Below the pieces are notes generated by a model that was not told where the DNA came from, did no database searches, and saw nothing but the letters and a program-made list of their open reading frames with translations. Made by a program: the position numbers and the translations under genes. From contig CAJJDN010000163.1 in the NCBI GenBank assembly GCA_905182985.1, forward strand, positions 145,366-209,365: DNA of 64,000 nucleotides, in the 5' to 3' direction. Positions 38,860-49,287 of the stretch are shown here, piece after piece; the stretch's first letter is position 1; every line of letters starts with the position of its first letter. Source of the DNA: Paramecium sonneborni. Taxonomy: Eukaryota > Ciliophora > Oligohymenophorea > Peniculida > Parameciidae.

Positions 38860-39805
38860 TCAAAAAATATCTCTTTCTTTTTATAATTACATATGTTTCA
38901 CAATTTCTCTTTTTTAATTTACACTCTCTTTTAATGTTATCATAATTAAATTAGAAATTTCCTAGGTGTTTAATAAATTTATACTTTGATTTCATGTTAA
39001 AAATGTAATGCATATTGAGATGCAAAACAATTCCAATTGATTTATATATTTAGCATGATAGCACTAGTATAAAGAGAAGCACAAGCAATTTTAGATGGTT
39101 CATATTTGATTATATTAATATTATAAACAGCAACATCTAAAAGTAAGAGAGAATAAGTAAGCCAATTAGTAGATTTTTCAGTAATATTAATAATGGTCCA
39201 ATAATAGTTTAACCAAACATATGAGGATGCTGTAACTAATTTAAAATCTAGGATGGATAATAATTCTTTTTCAATTTAAAATATATCTTGCATTTCATCT
39301 CTATCATGTGTATATCTCCACAATGGACTAGGATAAATCTATTCGAAGAGAGTAAAAATACTTCTTCATATTTTGAAGCAATAAAATAACAAGTTTTATA
39401 TATGGAATCAATTTGAGCGGTAAATATTCTATTTGTACTTAAATACACATCTAGTAAATAAATGGTTTAATGAAATGTTCTTCTTTAAGCCTTATGTGCA
39501 GTACAAAGCTTATGAATTTCATCTATCTAGAAGTGTTATATCGAAATAAATACCATTTAAGCTCTCATCTCTGGATTCAGATCAGATTGAATATCTAGAA
39601 AATAGTTTGGATTAAGAAAAGACATGTTGACATTCTAAAATGATTAGTATACAATATTAACCTGTTATGTTTGGAGAGCAAAAAAGATCTGCTTGATATA
39701 GAGCAAAACTTATTATGGATCATGAGTGTGTTTTGATTCTTTTCTCTTGAAAGTATTAGATTAGTTAACATAGTAATTAGAGCGATCTGTAAATGGTCTT
39801 ATCAT
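38860..39805 (-). CDS. Cyclin (mitotic A/B-like, 290 aa)
   Basis: Introns 39635-39661, 39339-39361 and 38962-38984 leave exactly 291 codons. A 55-residue basic leader precedes the cyclin box: LNPEMRAQMVFISIQHF, TIYLLDVYLSTN, YFIASKYEEIYPSPLW (the SKYEE hallmark appears only after splicing), IFQIEKELLSILDFKLVTAS, then a second cyclin fold (LLLLDVAVYN, ACASLYTSAIML, WNCFASQYALHF). Cyclins activate CDKs and control cell-cycle steps; the SKYEEIYPP-type box suggests the A/B group. No destruction box RxxL is obvious in the leader. It is head-to-head with RFT1, 29 bp between start codons. Confidence 0.9.
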
Positions 39806-39834
39806 TTTTTAGATGTACTCCATTAAATAATTTA
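39806..39834. promoter_or_regulatory. 29-bp bidirectional start-to-start spacer
   Basis: Only 29 bases separate the ATGs of the cyclin (minus) and RFT1 (plus). Both 5' leaders and core promoter signals must lie in this spacer or inside the opposite coding sequence. It is AT-rich with no recognisable motif. Confidence 0.5.
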
Positions 39835-41317
39835 ATGATTAATAAAGCAGGAAAAGAATTAACTTGGTTATTTGCTTTAAAAATCTTATCAAGATTATTT
39901 GATTTGACTTTAAATATATTAGTCTTAAGAGATTTAGAACCAGGAATATATGGTATGTTAATTAATTAATATTTAGAGGACTTACAACTAACTTGGATTT
40001 ATTGACAAATGTAACCCTCTTCTATTTAAAGATTGTGTTAAAATAGACATATTCAAGACTTAAAGATCCTAATTAAGAACAGACTTAATCAGCTGTCAAT
40101 TTAATGTACTTTGGATTACTAATTACAATCTGTATTTCACCAATCACAGTTTTTGTTATGAGTTACAATTAAAGTGTTAACTTTGCAAAGACAGCATTTC
40201 TATATGGAATATCTGCAAGTAATTATATATATTAGTTTAGTAATTGATGGAGCATCTGAACCATATGCTGTATAATGGATAATACAATTAAAATTGAATG
40301 TAATAGCAAAAGCAGAAGGTTTGGCAGTTTTTATAAAAACAATTGTACTCTATATACTTTTAGGAAAATATACACGTGAAATATTTTAGATTGAAACTTT
40401 GATAGGATTTGGAATAGCTTAGGTTATTTATTCAATAATTGTTTTTGTTTATATCTTCTCACTTTCAACTAAAACAAAACCTAAATTGTTAAATGAAGAA
40501 GGAGTATATGTTGTAAGTGAGATGAAATAAATAGGATATCAATTTACATTAATGGCTTTTATGAAATTTTTGTTGTAAGAATTAGAGAAAATAGTAATGG
40601 TCATTTACAATAATCCTATTATATCAGGAGAATTTACATTGGTTAGTCATATAGGTTCAATAATACCTAGATTTATTTATGTAAATATAGAATAGATAGC
40701 ATACAATTTATTCCCAAAGATAAGTTAAGATGAATAATAATAATTATTATAAAAATACTTAAGATTTTTGAATTTGATTGGAATAAGTATAGTGAGTGCA
40801 GGAATTCCTTGTGCATCTGCATTTCTTTAAATTTATGGTACTTAATGGACTGCTGATTCATGTGTTTTGGCAATGTAATTGTATTGTATATACATTTGGA
40901 TAATGGGTATAAATGGCATTACAGAGAGTTATGTGAATTCGACAATAGCAACAAAAGATATGGGATGGTACAGATATTTGCTTATTGCTCAAACAATTAT
41001 ATATAGGTATTAAATTGTACTATTTTTAAAGTTTATCATTAGTAATAATGGTTTAATTGGGATCTTCAGGAATAATTATATCTAATATACTATCAATGTC
41101 TGTTAGAATATTTGTATCATTTCTGATAATTCATAAATCAGGAATATAAATCTAATGGTCAAGAATATTACCTAAATTTTGGATCCTCTATATATGTGGG
41201 TTCTTATTATAATATTTGACTCAAGGATTTTAATTATTAATATTGACAGCAATTTATTATGGAATTCTCGGTTTGGTAAATTTAAGAACAGTCATTGATG
41301 TAATAAAGAGTAATTGA
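39835..41317 (+). CDS. RFT1: RFT1 family ER membrane protein
   Basis: Introns 39953-39978, 40219-40240 and 41007-41031 leave 470 codons (469 aa), close to RFT1 in other eukaryotes. About 11-12 hydrophobic segments and family landmarks are visible: ELTWLFALKILSRLFDL, SAIIDGASEPYAVQ, AKAEGLAVFIKTIV, FMKFLLQELEKIVM, PRFIYVNIEQIAYN and WIMGINGITESYVNS. RFT1 is required for N-glycosylation, being linked to the Man5GlcNAc2-PP-dolichol intermediate of the ER; whether it is itself the flippase is disputed. The short introns are needed to join every landmark in one frame. Confidence 0.92.
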
Positions 41318-41388
41318 ACTTTTTTGATATTATGGTTATAAATAAACACAAAATATAATATATGCTTGAATGACCAACACTATTATCA

Positions 41389-41834
41389 TCAATGAGGAAT
41401 GAGGATTCTTCCATATATAAAATTAATGATCATTACAAGAATAATCCATAGGTACCATACATCCAGCATTTCTGATGGCAAAAAATCATAAGCCATCAAA
41501 TTCTCATACATTTCCTGCATTTTAAGCTTCTCCATTTTTATTTCCTGCAATAGTTCAGGCTCTCTAAGGTACAATTGTATGTAAACTTATGTTATATATA
41601 AATATGTATTAAGCCTATCTCATTTTATAAATTATTCAACCAAAAGAATTTTTCTGTAATAGTATACACATAAACATCTCTACTTATTTAGTTGGATAAC
41701 AATAGATTGTAACAATTCTCACAAATATATATAAATTCATTTTCGATTATGTAAATATATTTTTCTCTTTTTATTCTCTTTTAATTACTTAATAACAAAT
41801 CTATTATTTTTATTTCATAATAAAAATAACTACA
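41389..41834 (-). CDS. Probable small protein with CxxC motif, 5' end unresolved
   Basis: A minus-strand frame is open from about 41834 down to TGA 41389-41391 after removing a 23-nt intron (41564-41586). It reads IENEFIYICENCYNLLLSNQ, then aromatic/hydrophobic sequence, a charged coil (ELLQEIKMEKLKMQEMYENL) and a C-terminal hydrophobic segment WYLWIILVMIINFIYG. The CxxC could be half of a zinc site. No ATG occurs in frame at the 5' side, so a first exon is missing or the frame is not real. It is convergent with RFT1, 71 bp between stops. Confidence 0.35.
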
Positions 41835-41862
41835 TCAATTGAAAATACTATTTATTATATAA

Positions 41863-42546
41863 TCATAACAATGTTTGCATCGATGAACAACCTTTCATTT
41901 TTGTACTTTGTTATCTCTTAAGTATTCTAGCTTATATAATGTCTGCTTATTGATTTAAATCCTATCTAACTTTTTAATCTGTACTTTTGGTATTGGTAGT
42001 GAAATCTGTCACCATTGTATTCAGTATTTAAGCTTGGATGAATATTTCAAGATTGTACAATGTTAATCTGCAGCTTCATGAAGCTTAATTTATAATGTGA
42101 CTTATTTGGATCTAAGTTTCTTATCCACGATTTATTAATCAGATAATAAAGGTGGGGGTAAGTCAGAAATGGATGATCTCTTAATTGGGCTTATGGTTTT
42201 GGAAGATTCAACTTCAGATTTAGAATTCATAATTAGCATAAGAGTTTTAGTTTCACTTAAGGCATTTTGAATTTTATCTAAAAAATAGTATTTTATTGGA
42301 TCTTAAATGTTATCAAAATATTCCACACACTTTCTATTGAATAAAAATGTATATTAATTACCTATACATAGCTAGAGCCTGTTATACAGTATCAAGTTGT
42401 GGTTCTTTGATTATAGTCTTCTCAATGGCAATGAGATTATAGTAGAATTGCTTATCAAAGGTGTTTTCTTAAGTAGAAAGAGACTTTTCATTGTTAGATT
42501 ACCTCATAATTTGATAATTATAAATAATTTTAACATTTTTGATCAT
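41863..42546 (-). CDS. Helical protein downstream of the SET gene, possibly its C-terminal part (209 aa)
   Basis: Two introns (42334-42361, 42033-42058) give exactly 210 codons. The protein is helical, with FYYNLIAIEKTIIKEPQLDT early on, which resembles the 'YRxxEKxIL' end of Rubisco-LSMT substrate-binding domains. A Ser/Pro-rich linker (SPIKRSSISDLPPP) and Gln/Lys-rich helices to the end follow. Its ATG lies only 6 bp after the stop of the SET-domain gene on the same strand. It could be a separate gene, or the two may be one gene broken by a sequencing error or an unrecognised intron. Confidence 0.55.
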
Positions 42547-42552
42547 TTTCTC

Positions 42553-43912
42553 TCATTTACTAAAAAAAGTTAGATTATTTTATAGTATGGTCATCTCATC
42601 CTTTTAAATTTTGTAAAGGTCTTACAATTCTTTGCCAATGGGTTTAGAAATTTGTTTATAAGAGGATAAGGTATTCTTGATGTGTTAGATCATAAACTAT
42701 TTGACCAACATTTCATTTTCTTCACTAATTTTTGATAGAAATGAATTGAATTCTAGATGTGGATTAATAGAAAATTCTTATTCTGTAAGAAAATAGATTC
42801 TCAGATACCTAGAAATAGATATAAATAAAATTTACTGCAATAGTTGAACATTAATTTTGTTATTATACAAGATTTATCTTTCAATGTTAGTGATTTCACT
42901 TTATCTGAGCCATTTTTATTTTTATTCAAAAAGTTATTCAGTGAAATTAATAGCAGAAGTGAAATCTAGATCGATAGGCATTTCATTAAATGGATTATCA
43001 TCAACAATAATACCATGTCTCATTAATAAATCATGGTTACTTAAGTTACCATAATTGATAGTTAATTTCTAAAAAGTAAATAAATAAATTACATCTCCAG
43101 GTTCAATAAGTTTTTTAGCAGTGAAATCAACAAAACTCATATTTTCATGGCTTAAATAGCAGCCATCTAAATAACAATTAGGATCAAATGAATGTTGAAA
43201 TTAGTAGACTAACGGTGATACTATCTAAACAGATTACATATCAAAGTATTTAGGTTTTCTAGATAGAAATTAAATTAATAATATTACTATGGATTGAAAC
43301 ATATTAACTAAGATCTGACTGCTTGAAATAGTTTTAAAAAATCAAGAGCAGTCAATCCATAAACTTTGCTTAATTGTAATTCATTATACATTGATTAACA
43401 TTAAAGAAGAGTACCTTCAATAAGATTAGCTAAATTCCTAGAAGAAATGAGATCTATCACAGTTTAAGGCCATAACAAAGGAGTGTTAGGAGATTAAATC
43501 ATATTTGCAAATGGAGAGTTCGTTAATGATTGATCTTTTTAATGTACAAATATTTGCATAATAATTTTAAGTAATCCTGTGACCAAATATTGCTATTCCA
43601 CTTTTTCACCACATATTTTGTGAGCAATTTATGATGCTATGGTCTAATTAATTTGCGACTACATACCTGAAGTTCTTATGATTTTCTTGTATCACAACCT
43701 ACAAATTCTACACTTGTAAAACATTTCTCAGTTGAAATAAGCATTATTTATTGATTTGCCTTTATTTTTTAAGCTGCATACATTCCTCCTCTATAATCAA
43801 TAGATTGCATCACTCTTAAATAAGAAGGAGGTATTCTTAACCATTTCAAATATTATTGACCAAATAAACTACCGTAACTTGATGTTAGCCCAGCTATTAA
43901 TTTCTCTTACAT
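42553..43912 (-). CDS. SET-domain lysine/histidine methyltransferase, SETD3/LSMT type (about 418 aa)
   Basis: Introns 43644-43666, 43259-43287, 43069-43092 and 42809-42835 are proposed. SET features are YRGGMYAAQKIKANQQIM near the N terminus, a long insert (iSET), FDPNCYLDG plus FTAKKLIEPGD, and LTINYGNLSNHDLLMRHGI with DDNPFNEMP. After these comes the start of a Rubis-subst-bind-like helical domain (LRIYFLTEQEFSINP, SEENEMLVKQFM). Such enzymes transfer methyl from SAM to Lys or His of non-histone targets such as actin or ribosomal and translation proteins. The usual NHS triad is QHS here. Intron 43069-43092 is 3n long without an in-frame TGA. Confidence 0.82.
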
Positions 43913-43917
43913 TTATT

Positions 43918-43992
43918 AAATTATATATATATATATATATTAATTATATAATATATATATATATATTAATTATATAATATATATATATATAC
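43918..43992. repeat. AT dinucleotide runs with a repeated 29-nt unit
   Basis: Three (TA)n runs are separated by the same TTAATTATATAA spacer, giving two tandem copies of a roughly 29-nt unit. It is low-complexity and lies just upstream of the SET gene's start codon, so it may form part of its promoter or melt easily. Confidence 0.8.
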
Positions 43993-44041
43993 AATTTATT
44001 CATAAATACCAATGCATTTCTTGATAATTACATAATATATC

Positions 44042-44311
44042 TCAAATATATTTATTACAACCTAATTCGTTTATATTTTTATGTTCATTTTTCTCTTATT
44101 CTTACTTCAATCTCTTATTCTCACATTTTCTCAATCTTTTTTCCCTTCTCATAACTTAACTTCTATATTGATTACTTTACTTCAACCTTCTCAATATTTA
44201 TTAAATTTCTCTCTTTAATTATTTGATTCTATCCTTCTCTTACTCTCCTCTTCCTTCTCTTTATTTGAATTCTAATTCTCTTTTCTTTTTCAACTTCCCA
44301 ATCTCTAATCA
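44042..44311 (-). CDS. Possible charged coiled-coil ORF without clear start
   Basis: The plus strand here is strikingly pyrimidine-rich (CTT/TCT tracts). The minus strand reads as about 90 codons rich in Lys, Arg, Glu and Gln (LKKKRELEFKQREGRGEQEK ... RREKRLRKCENKRLKQEQEK) ending at TGA 44042-44044. It would form a highly charged helix. No suitable ATG is visible and an in-frame TGA precedes it, so this may be an exon of an unresolved gene or only purine-tract sequence. Confidence 0.3.
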
Positions 44312-44519
44312 AACATATATTCAAAAAATTATGAGTTAACTAATTGTTAAACAAATATATATGAGAATTAATAATCAATTGAAATATGAGTGGACTCTTT
44401 ATACAAATTTCGATAACAAATCTGTTATTTCTGGAAAAAAGTTCAATTCATCTATGATTTAAGTTATATCTCTACACTCTACTCTTTCGCTCTCACGTTT
44501 ACAGTTCAGACTACTATAC

Positions 44520-44906
44520 TCACTAATAATCTATAAATTCATATATATACCTTCCTAATATTTAATCCCATCGAAATCGAAGTTATTTATAATATCTATT
44601 CTTTATTGCATTTTAGTTCCTATCTGTAAAGTATTTTGCTATATTTCCAAACTTTGGGCCATGCTCTAAAACTAAACATAAGATTTTTTTGTCTTCCTCA
44701 AAGTTAAATGGATTATTATTATTCGTCTCACTCATTTTGTTATTTCTTCTCCTCTTTTTAGAATGAAAATCCACTCGTTTCTTCTTCTTTATCTTTTTAC
44801 CCTATTGCTTTATTGGATTAATATCTGAATCCAATATCTCTGTTAAAGTAGGATTCTCATTATTCAAGTTAATTAACGAAGAAGAGTTTTCATCATTAGA
44901 CCCCAT
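44520..44906 (-). CDS. Small Myb/SANT-like DNA-binding protein A (128 aa)
   Basis: An intronless 129-codon ORF. An acidic N terminus (MGSNDENSSSLINL) is followed by a dense basic tract (KKIKKKKRV, KKRRRNNK), a probable nuclear localisation signal. Residues about 75-120 are a Myb-like repeat: FNFEEDKKILCLVLEHGPKF, GNIAKYFTDRNQNAIKNRYY, KQLRFRWDQIL. The helix-turn-helix spacing and the final NRYYKxLRFxWD are as in R2/R3-type repeats. A single repeat in a short protein suggests a nuclear or telomere/chromatin role, or a dimeric transcription factor. A close paralog lies at 52644-53081. Confidence 0.75.
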
Positions 44907-45345
44907 ATCCCTCTCTAATTATAGGAAGTTGATGTAATTTTATTCTTCTGCACAATCTTACATTAAATTTAATATGAAATTAGCTCTTTACTGCATCGGC
45001 ATATATACTATTCAAAAATATAAAATCTTTTTTTATTTGCATATATTAATACAGTCTTTAGTATTATTTCTAATTTAATTGAATATCGTTCAGTTGGTAA
45101 AGATATTTTTTCTCGTTTAATTAGTATATAATAACATTCTGATATAAGGTATTTTATTCCATATTTCCAATTTAATCATCTATATCAATAAAATCACTCT
45201 CCTTAATTGGTTTTTATCTATTCCATTAACATTTATACAACTCTTTAACTAAATATTTCACTAAACCTTTTTCTCTTTTGTCTTTCTACACAATTATATT
45301 TCCAAAATTTTCCAAAAGCCAAAAATTTTTTAAGGGACAAAACAT
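44893..45345 (-). CDS. Unknown ORF overlapping the start of Myb A (150 aa)
   Basis: The minus-strand frame opens at ATG 45343-45345 and closes at TGA 44893-44895, giving 151 codons without introns. The sequence is protein-like and aromatic/charged (MFCPLKNFWLLENFGNII, KGLVKYLVKELYKCQWNRQ, ESDFIDIDDQIGNMEQNT). It overlaps the Myb A coding start by 14 nt on the same strand. A missed short intron near the end could give an earlier stop, or could splice the ORF into Myb A. No family is recognised. Confidence 0.4.
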
Positions 45346-45694
45346 ATCATATTAATATATATTTTTTTCATATATTCATTATTTAATTTATTTTTTCTTC
45401 AACATTGACTTACTTCCTTTTTTGTAATATTTGATACTCTTAAATTTTACTTTTTCACAATACATAACTTTATTATTTTAAATTATTTAAACTTTATAAA
45501 ATATCTTCCCTTTCTAAACTAATATTTTTTTTCCATTAAAAAACTTTACAGAGACAAAGAAAAAAAAATTAATTAGGAAAATTCGTATATAAAGACGAAA
45601 TCAATATACTTCTTAGTTTATTCAGGAATTAAATCCTAATTAATAAACAATATTTTGATTTTTTTCAATTACATTATTTTGAAATCATAGGGAA
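45346..45694. other. Intergenic stretch, no gene seen
   Basis: AT-rich, with T-tracts on the plus strand. No coding frame is evident on either strand. Confidence 0.5.
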
Positions 45695-46108
45695 ATGCTA
45701 TTGGAAAATAAAAATGTGATATTTATTTAGATTCTAGATAAAAACAATAAATATTTAAATTTATCTGAAATATTAAAATTTAATAAACATATATAACCTC
45801 TTATTTCTGTTCAAAAGAAAATATATAGAATGTTAAAAGGATCAACATATTAATTAGAGAAGAAATTTATTTAGATTCTAGAAAAAAATAAATTTATTAT
45901 ATATTTGAAATATAATATAATCTCTTTTGGTCTTAAATTTTTGATGTTTTCCAATAAAAATTTATAGGGTATTAAGTGCAATAAAAATGGTTTAGAGAAG
46001 AAATTTATTTAGATTCTAGAGAAAATAAATTTAATTATTTAAATTTATCTGAAATATAATTTTTATAATGCATAAATATAATCTCTGTTTATCATAGATT
46101 TGTAATGA
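45695..46108 (+). CDS. Short ORF with three internal repeats (137 aa)
   Basis: An ORF of 138 codons contains three imperfect copies of a DNA unit starting ATTTATTTAGATTCTAGA at 45721, 45865 and 46003. The spacings of 144 and 138 bp are both multiples of three, so the repeats stay in frame. The repeated peptide core is FIQILDKN / LEKKFIQILEKN / LEKKFIQILEKI, followed by Leu/Lys/Tyr-rich sequence, giving helical basic repeats. In-frame spacing argues for coding, but no homolog is recognised and composition is extreme. It lies upstream of the pecanex gene. Confidence 0.45.
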
Positions 46109-46302
46109 TTTTATTTTCATAATTTAAAGGATTAACAACAAATAAGTACCTTATCGAGAATTTCTAAAAAATTATATAAATAAAAATAGGTTAATTGACA
46201 AAAAGAGTTTGGTGAGGATATCTGTTGATTTGTATGAAAGTAAAGAATATCTGTTAGGAATTTAGGAGAGTAATAAAATATAATATATATTATTAATTAA
46301 AT

Positions 46303-49248
46303 ATGAATTAAACTGCACCTGTTCTCACTATATAAAAAAGAAGTTACTTATTAAAAGCTTGTTTGGCATCTTTGTTTGGAGGACATGAATTAAATCTATC
46401 TTCAAATCTCTATATAATACATGTAGAATTAAATTTAAGAAGTAGGTGATTATATAACTAATAAGTGTAATTCAAACTTACATAATTGGAAAATTTGTGG
46501 ATAATTACGCCATTGTTTTGATAGTACCTGCTAGCATCAATACGATACTTTAGATAAGCATGAATTGCTTTATAAGTGAAGAGCATCGGAAGACTAGATC
46601 TTAAATTGGATAATAAATAGGAATACTGATTCCTCAAAGTTTAGGAACTGCTTCAGCAATAAAATATGATGGGAATATTTTAGATGCGATAGTGTTTTTT
46701 TTCTTGTTTCCTCGAGATTAAAATATTGAACTAGGATTCAATCAAATGGAGAAGTATTCTCGATCTAGATATGCTTGTTTATTTTTAAAATTGATATTGA
46801 TCTTGACTCATGCAAACAGAATGATTATAGCAAATATAATCAGATACATATACTATTTCACACCTATTCTGATTTGGATGGGTTTATATGGACAGTTTTC
46901 TTAATTGTATGTAAATTTGAGAATTGAATTAGTTTGGAATATGTTGGAGAGCAATTCAATTTTTTAATGGGATCATCATATTAATCAAGTTCAAAACGAA
47001 CATATTTGACAGTATTATTGAATGTAGCATTGATTGCAATTTGTTTAGGATTGTCATACTTAGAAGATAGTAGAATAGCAATAATTATAAGTGGTTGTTT
47101 AATAAATGTAAAATTGTTTAATATTTTTGGATCGATGCCAAAAGATTAGAGATAAATTTATAAACCTAGTTATCTTAATAGGCCATATATGTTTTATAAT
47201 CTTTTAAGTTCATTAGTGAATATAATTGGAATTATTTTATGTGGAATATTGGCATCATCTTATTATCGATAACTTTATTATGCTATAATTCCAATATATT
47301 CATGTTACTTTATATTATAATTAAGATAGAAATATTTAGTAAAATAATTTAAAATATTTTATGCAATGATTGAATGTGCTTGTATATCTATGATGGATTA
47401 TAAATTTGAAGGTATTTTTGCTTAAAGATTATTTGAATGTTCAACGATAATAAGATTATACAGTCTTATTCATTCAAATCCAAATTATTTATTTTTTGAA
47501 TAATTAGTTTGTTTTGGAATTTCATTTAATTCAGATTATTCTATGGCTTAATGTTAGTTGATTGGATTCTTGGTACAATTAGGTTTAAGATTCTTAATAA
47601 GAATGAAATCTCGTATGTTGATTTGGATGATTGCAAAGTAAATATAAATATAAGTAGATTAGTTAAAAGATGTTGACAGTAAAGAAATAGAAAGTAGAGG
47701 GAGCAATATTAATTACAACTTTATAACTATTAATGTGTCCATTAACATTTTTGATAATGATAATTTCAAGTATATTGGATAGTCCTTACATGCCATTTTT
47801 AGGATTACCTATATTTTATTTTGGATCTTTAAGACCATTTAGAAATGTAACTCAAATCTAAAAGAATATAGCGAGTTCTTCAGAGGGATCCATCTATAAT
47901 TCTTTTTTAAGTAAAGCTTATGATAGATTATTGAATTCTTAACCTTTATGGAGTCATTATCTAATAAGAATAGGCAAGTATTTGGGAATTATGCAATTAT
48001 TAGAATATTAAGGAGGATATGCAGTAATCTAATTTAAGGGTTTAGAATCATAAGAAACAACAAGTTGTCATGGAATTGAAGCTAGAGAAGTTGATAGATT
48101 AATGGATGCAAATGATTGTGGATCATATATTGGAAGTGCTCTTACATATTAAGATGAATTTTAAGTATCAAGTTATGAAGAAAATTAAATTATTTTAACA
48201 GGCATTATAGAGGCAACTGAATTTGTTAGTGGATTTAAGAAAATATATTTAAAAATGTTATGTTATTATGCTTAAGAATTATAGGAGAATAATTAAAAAT
48301 CAATTTAAGAATTATCTAAAAGATATGATGGATCTGAGAATCAATTTCCAAACTTATTTGGAGATTTAATTAAATTACCAAATAAATTTTAATAATTTAA
48401 AAATGAATAAATAGATTAATAAACGGAAATTAAAATATAAATAAAACCATAGCCAAAAATTTAAATAAAACATGATGATGATGACATAATGGGAATGTTA
48501 GATGATTTGACAAAAGATATTCCATAATAAACTAAAAAATTACATTAATAAAGTAATTCATCAAATAAGGCTAATAATAATGGAGGAGGGTTTTATACAC
48601 ATGTTTAGAGAGCTATATTATATATTTATTAAATATCATTGGGTGATTTGGATTTTAATTTTGAAAGTAGATTAAATTAGAAGGGATTGTTTACACTATT
48701 TCAAAGTTCAAAAACTCTGTCTGAATAACGATAAATGAATGGAGTGGATTTAATTTTATCAGAAATAGCTACAAAGGCAATTAGAAGTGCATTAAAATTG
48801 AGTTTAGATTTTTATTCAATAGAGGGTCATTTGATTATAGATGATTCTGAACTATTATAGGAATTGAATGGAATGAGTGATTGTTATGTAGGAATGGGAA
48901 GTGATGAAGGTTGGTAAAAAGCTATGTAAAGCAATTTACTATTGTGGACTTTAGGTTATGAAGTTGGAAAGAATAAACTTACAGTGTATAGAAATTCATA
49001 TACTAATATAAAATGTTAAATATTCAGATTTGATAGCGAAGTAATTAGAGGGATTGAAGCCAATCTTTAAATGGAATTACTGTTTGTTACTAACAACGAT
49101 GAAGAACGGTAATCACAACTTAATTATTTTTAGATATTCTATTTAAACACATGAATAGTTCTTTAGAAATATGATCATTGAAGGCTCTGAGTTACCTTTA
49201 GGATATGCTCCCTTTTACTCTGGACCAGTAGTTATTAGTTTAAGATGA
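46303..49248 (+). CDS. Pecanex-like multi-pass membrane protein (948 aa)
   Basis: Introns 46423-46445, 46907-46932, 47638-47662 and 49109-49133 leave exactly 949 codons. The N-terminal half has many hydrophobic segments (IIGKFVDNYAIVLIVPAS, LTVLLNVALIAICLGLSYL, NLLSSLVNIIGIILCGILAS). The C-terminal half carries the conserved pecanex domain: DSPYMPFLGLPIFYFGSLRP, GKYLGIMQLLEYQGGYAVIQ, FKGLE-(S)-QETTSCHGIEA, then LLLWTLGYEVGKNKL and EERYSIQTHEQFFRNMIIEG. Pecanex proteins sit in the ER and, in flies, affect Notch signalling and ER structure; their biochemical role is unclear. This one is shorter than animal pecanex (about 2000 aa). Intron 4 exactly restores the ERYSIQ motif. Confidence 0.88.
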
Positions 49249-49287
49249 TAAATTCTTTATTTATTTTATTATAATAATTTCTTTATT

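Noticed and set aside
43918..43992. Possible replication origin or CRISPR-like repeat array
   Set aside because: The repeats are simple AT dinucleotide runs with a constant spacer. CRISPRs do not occur in ciliates, and AT-richness alone is not evidence for an origin.
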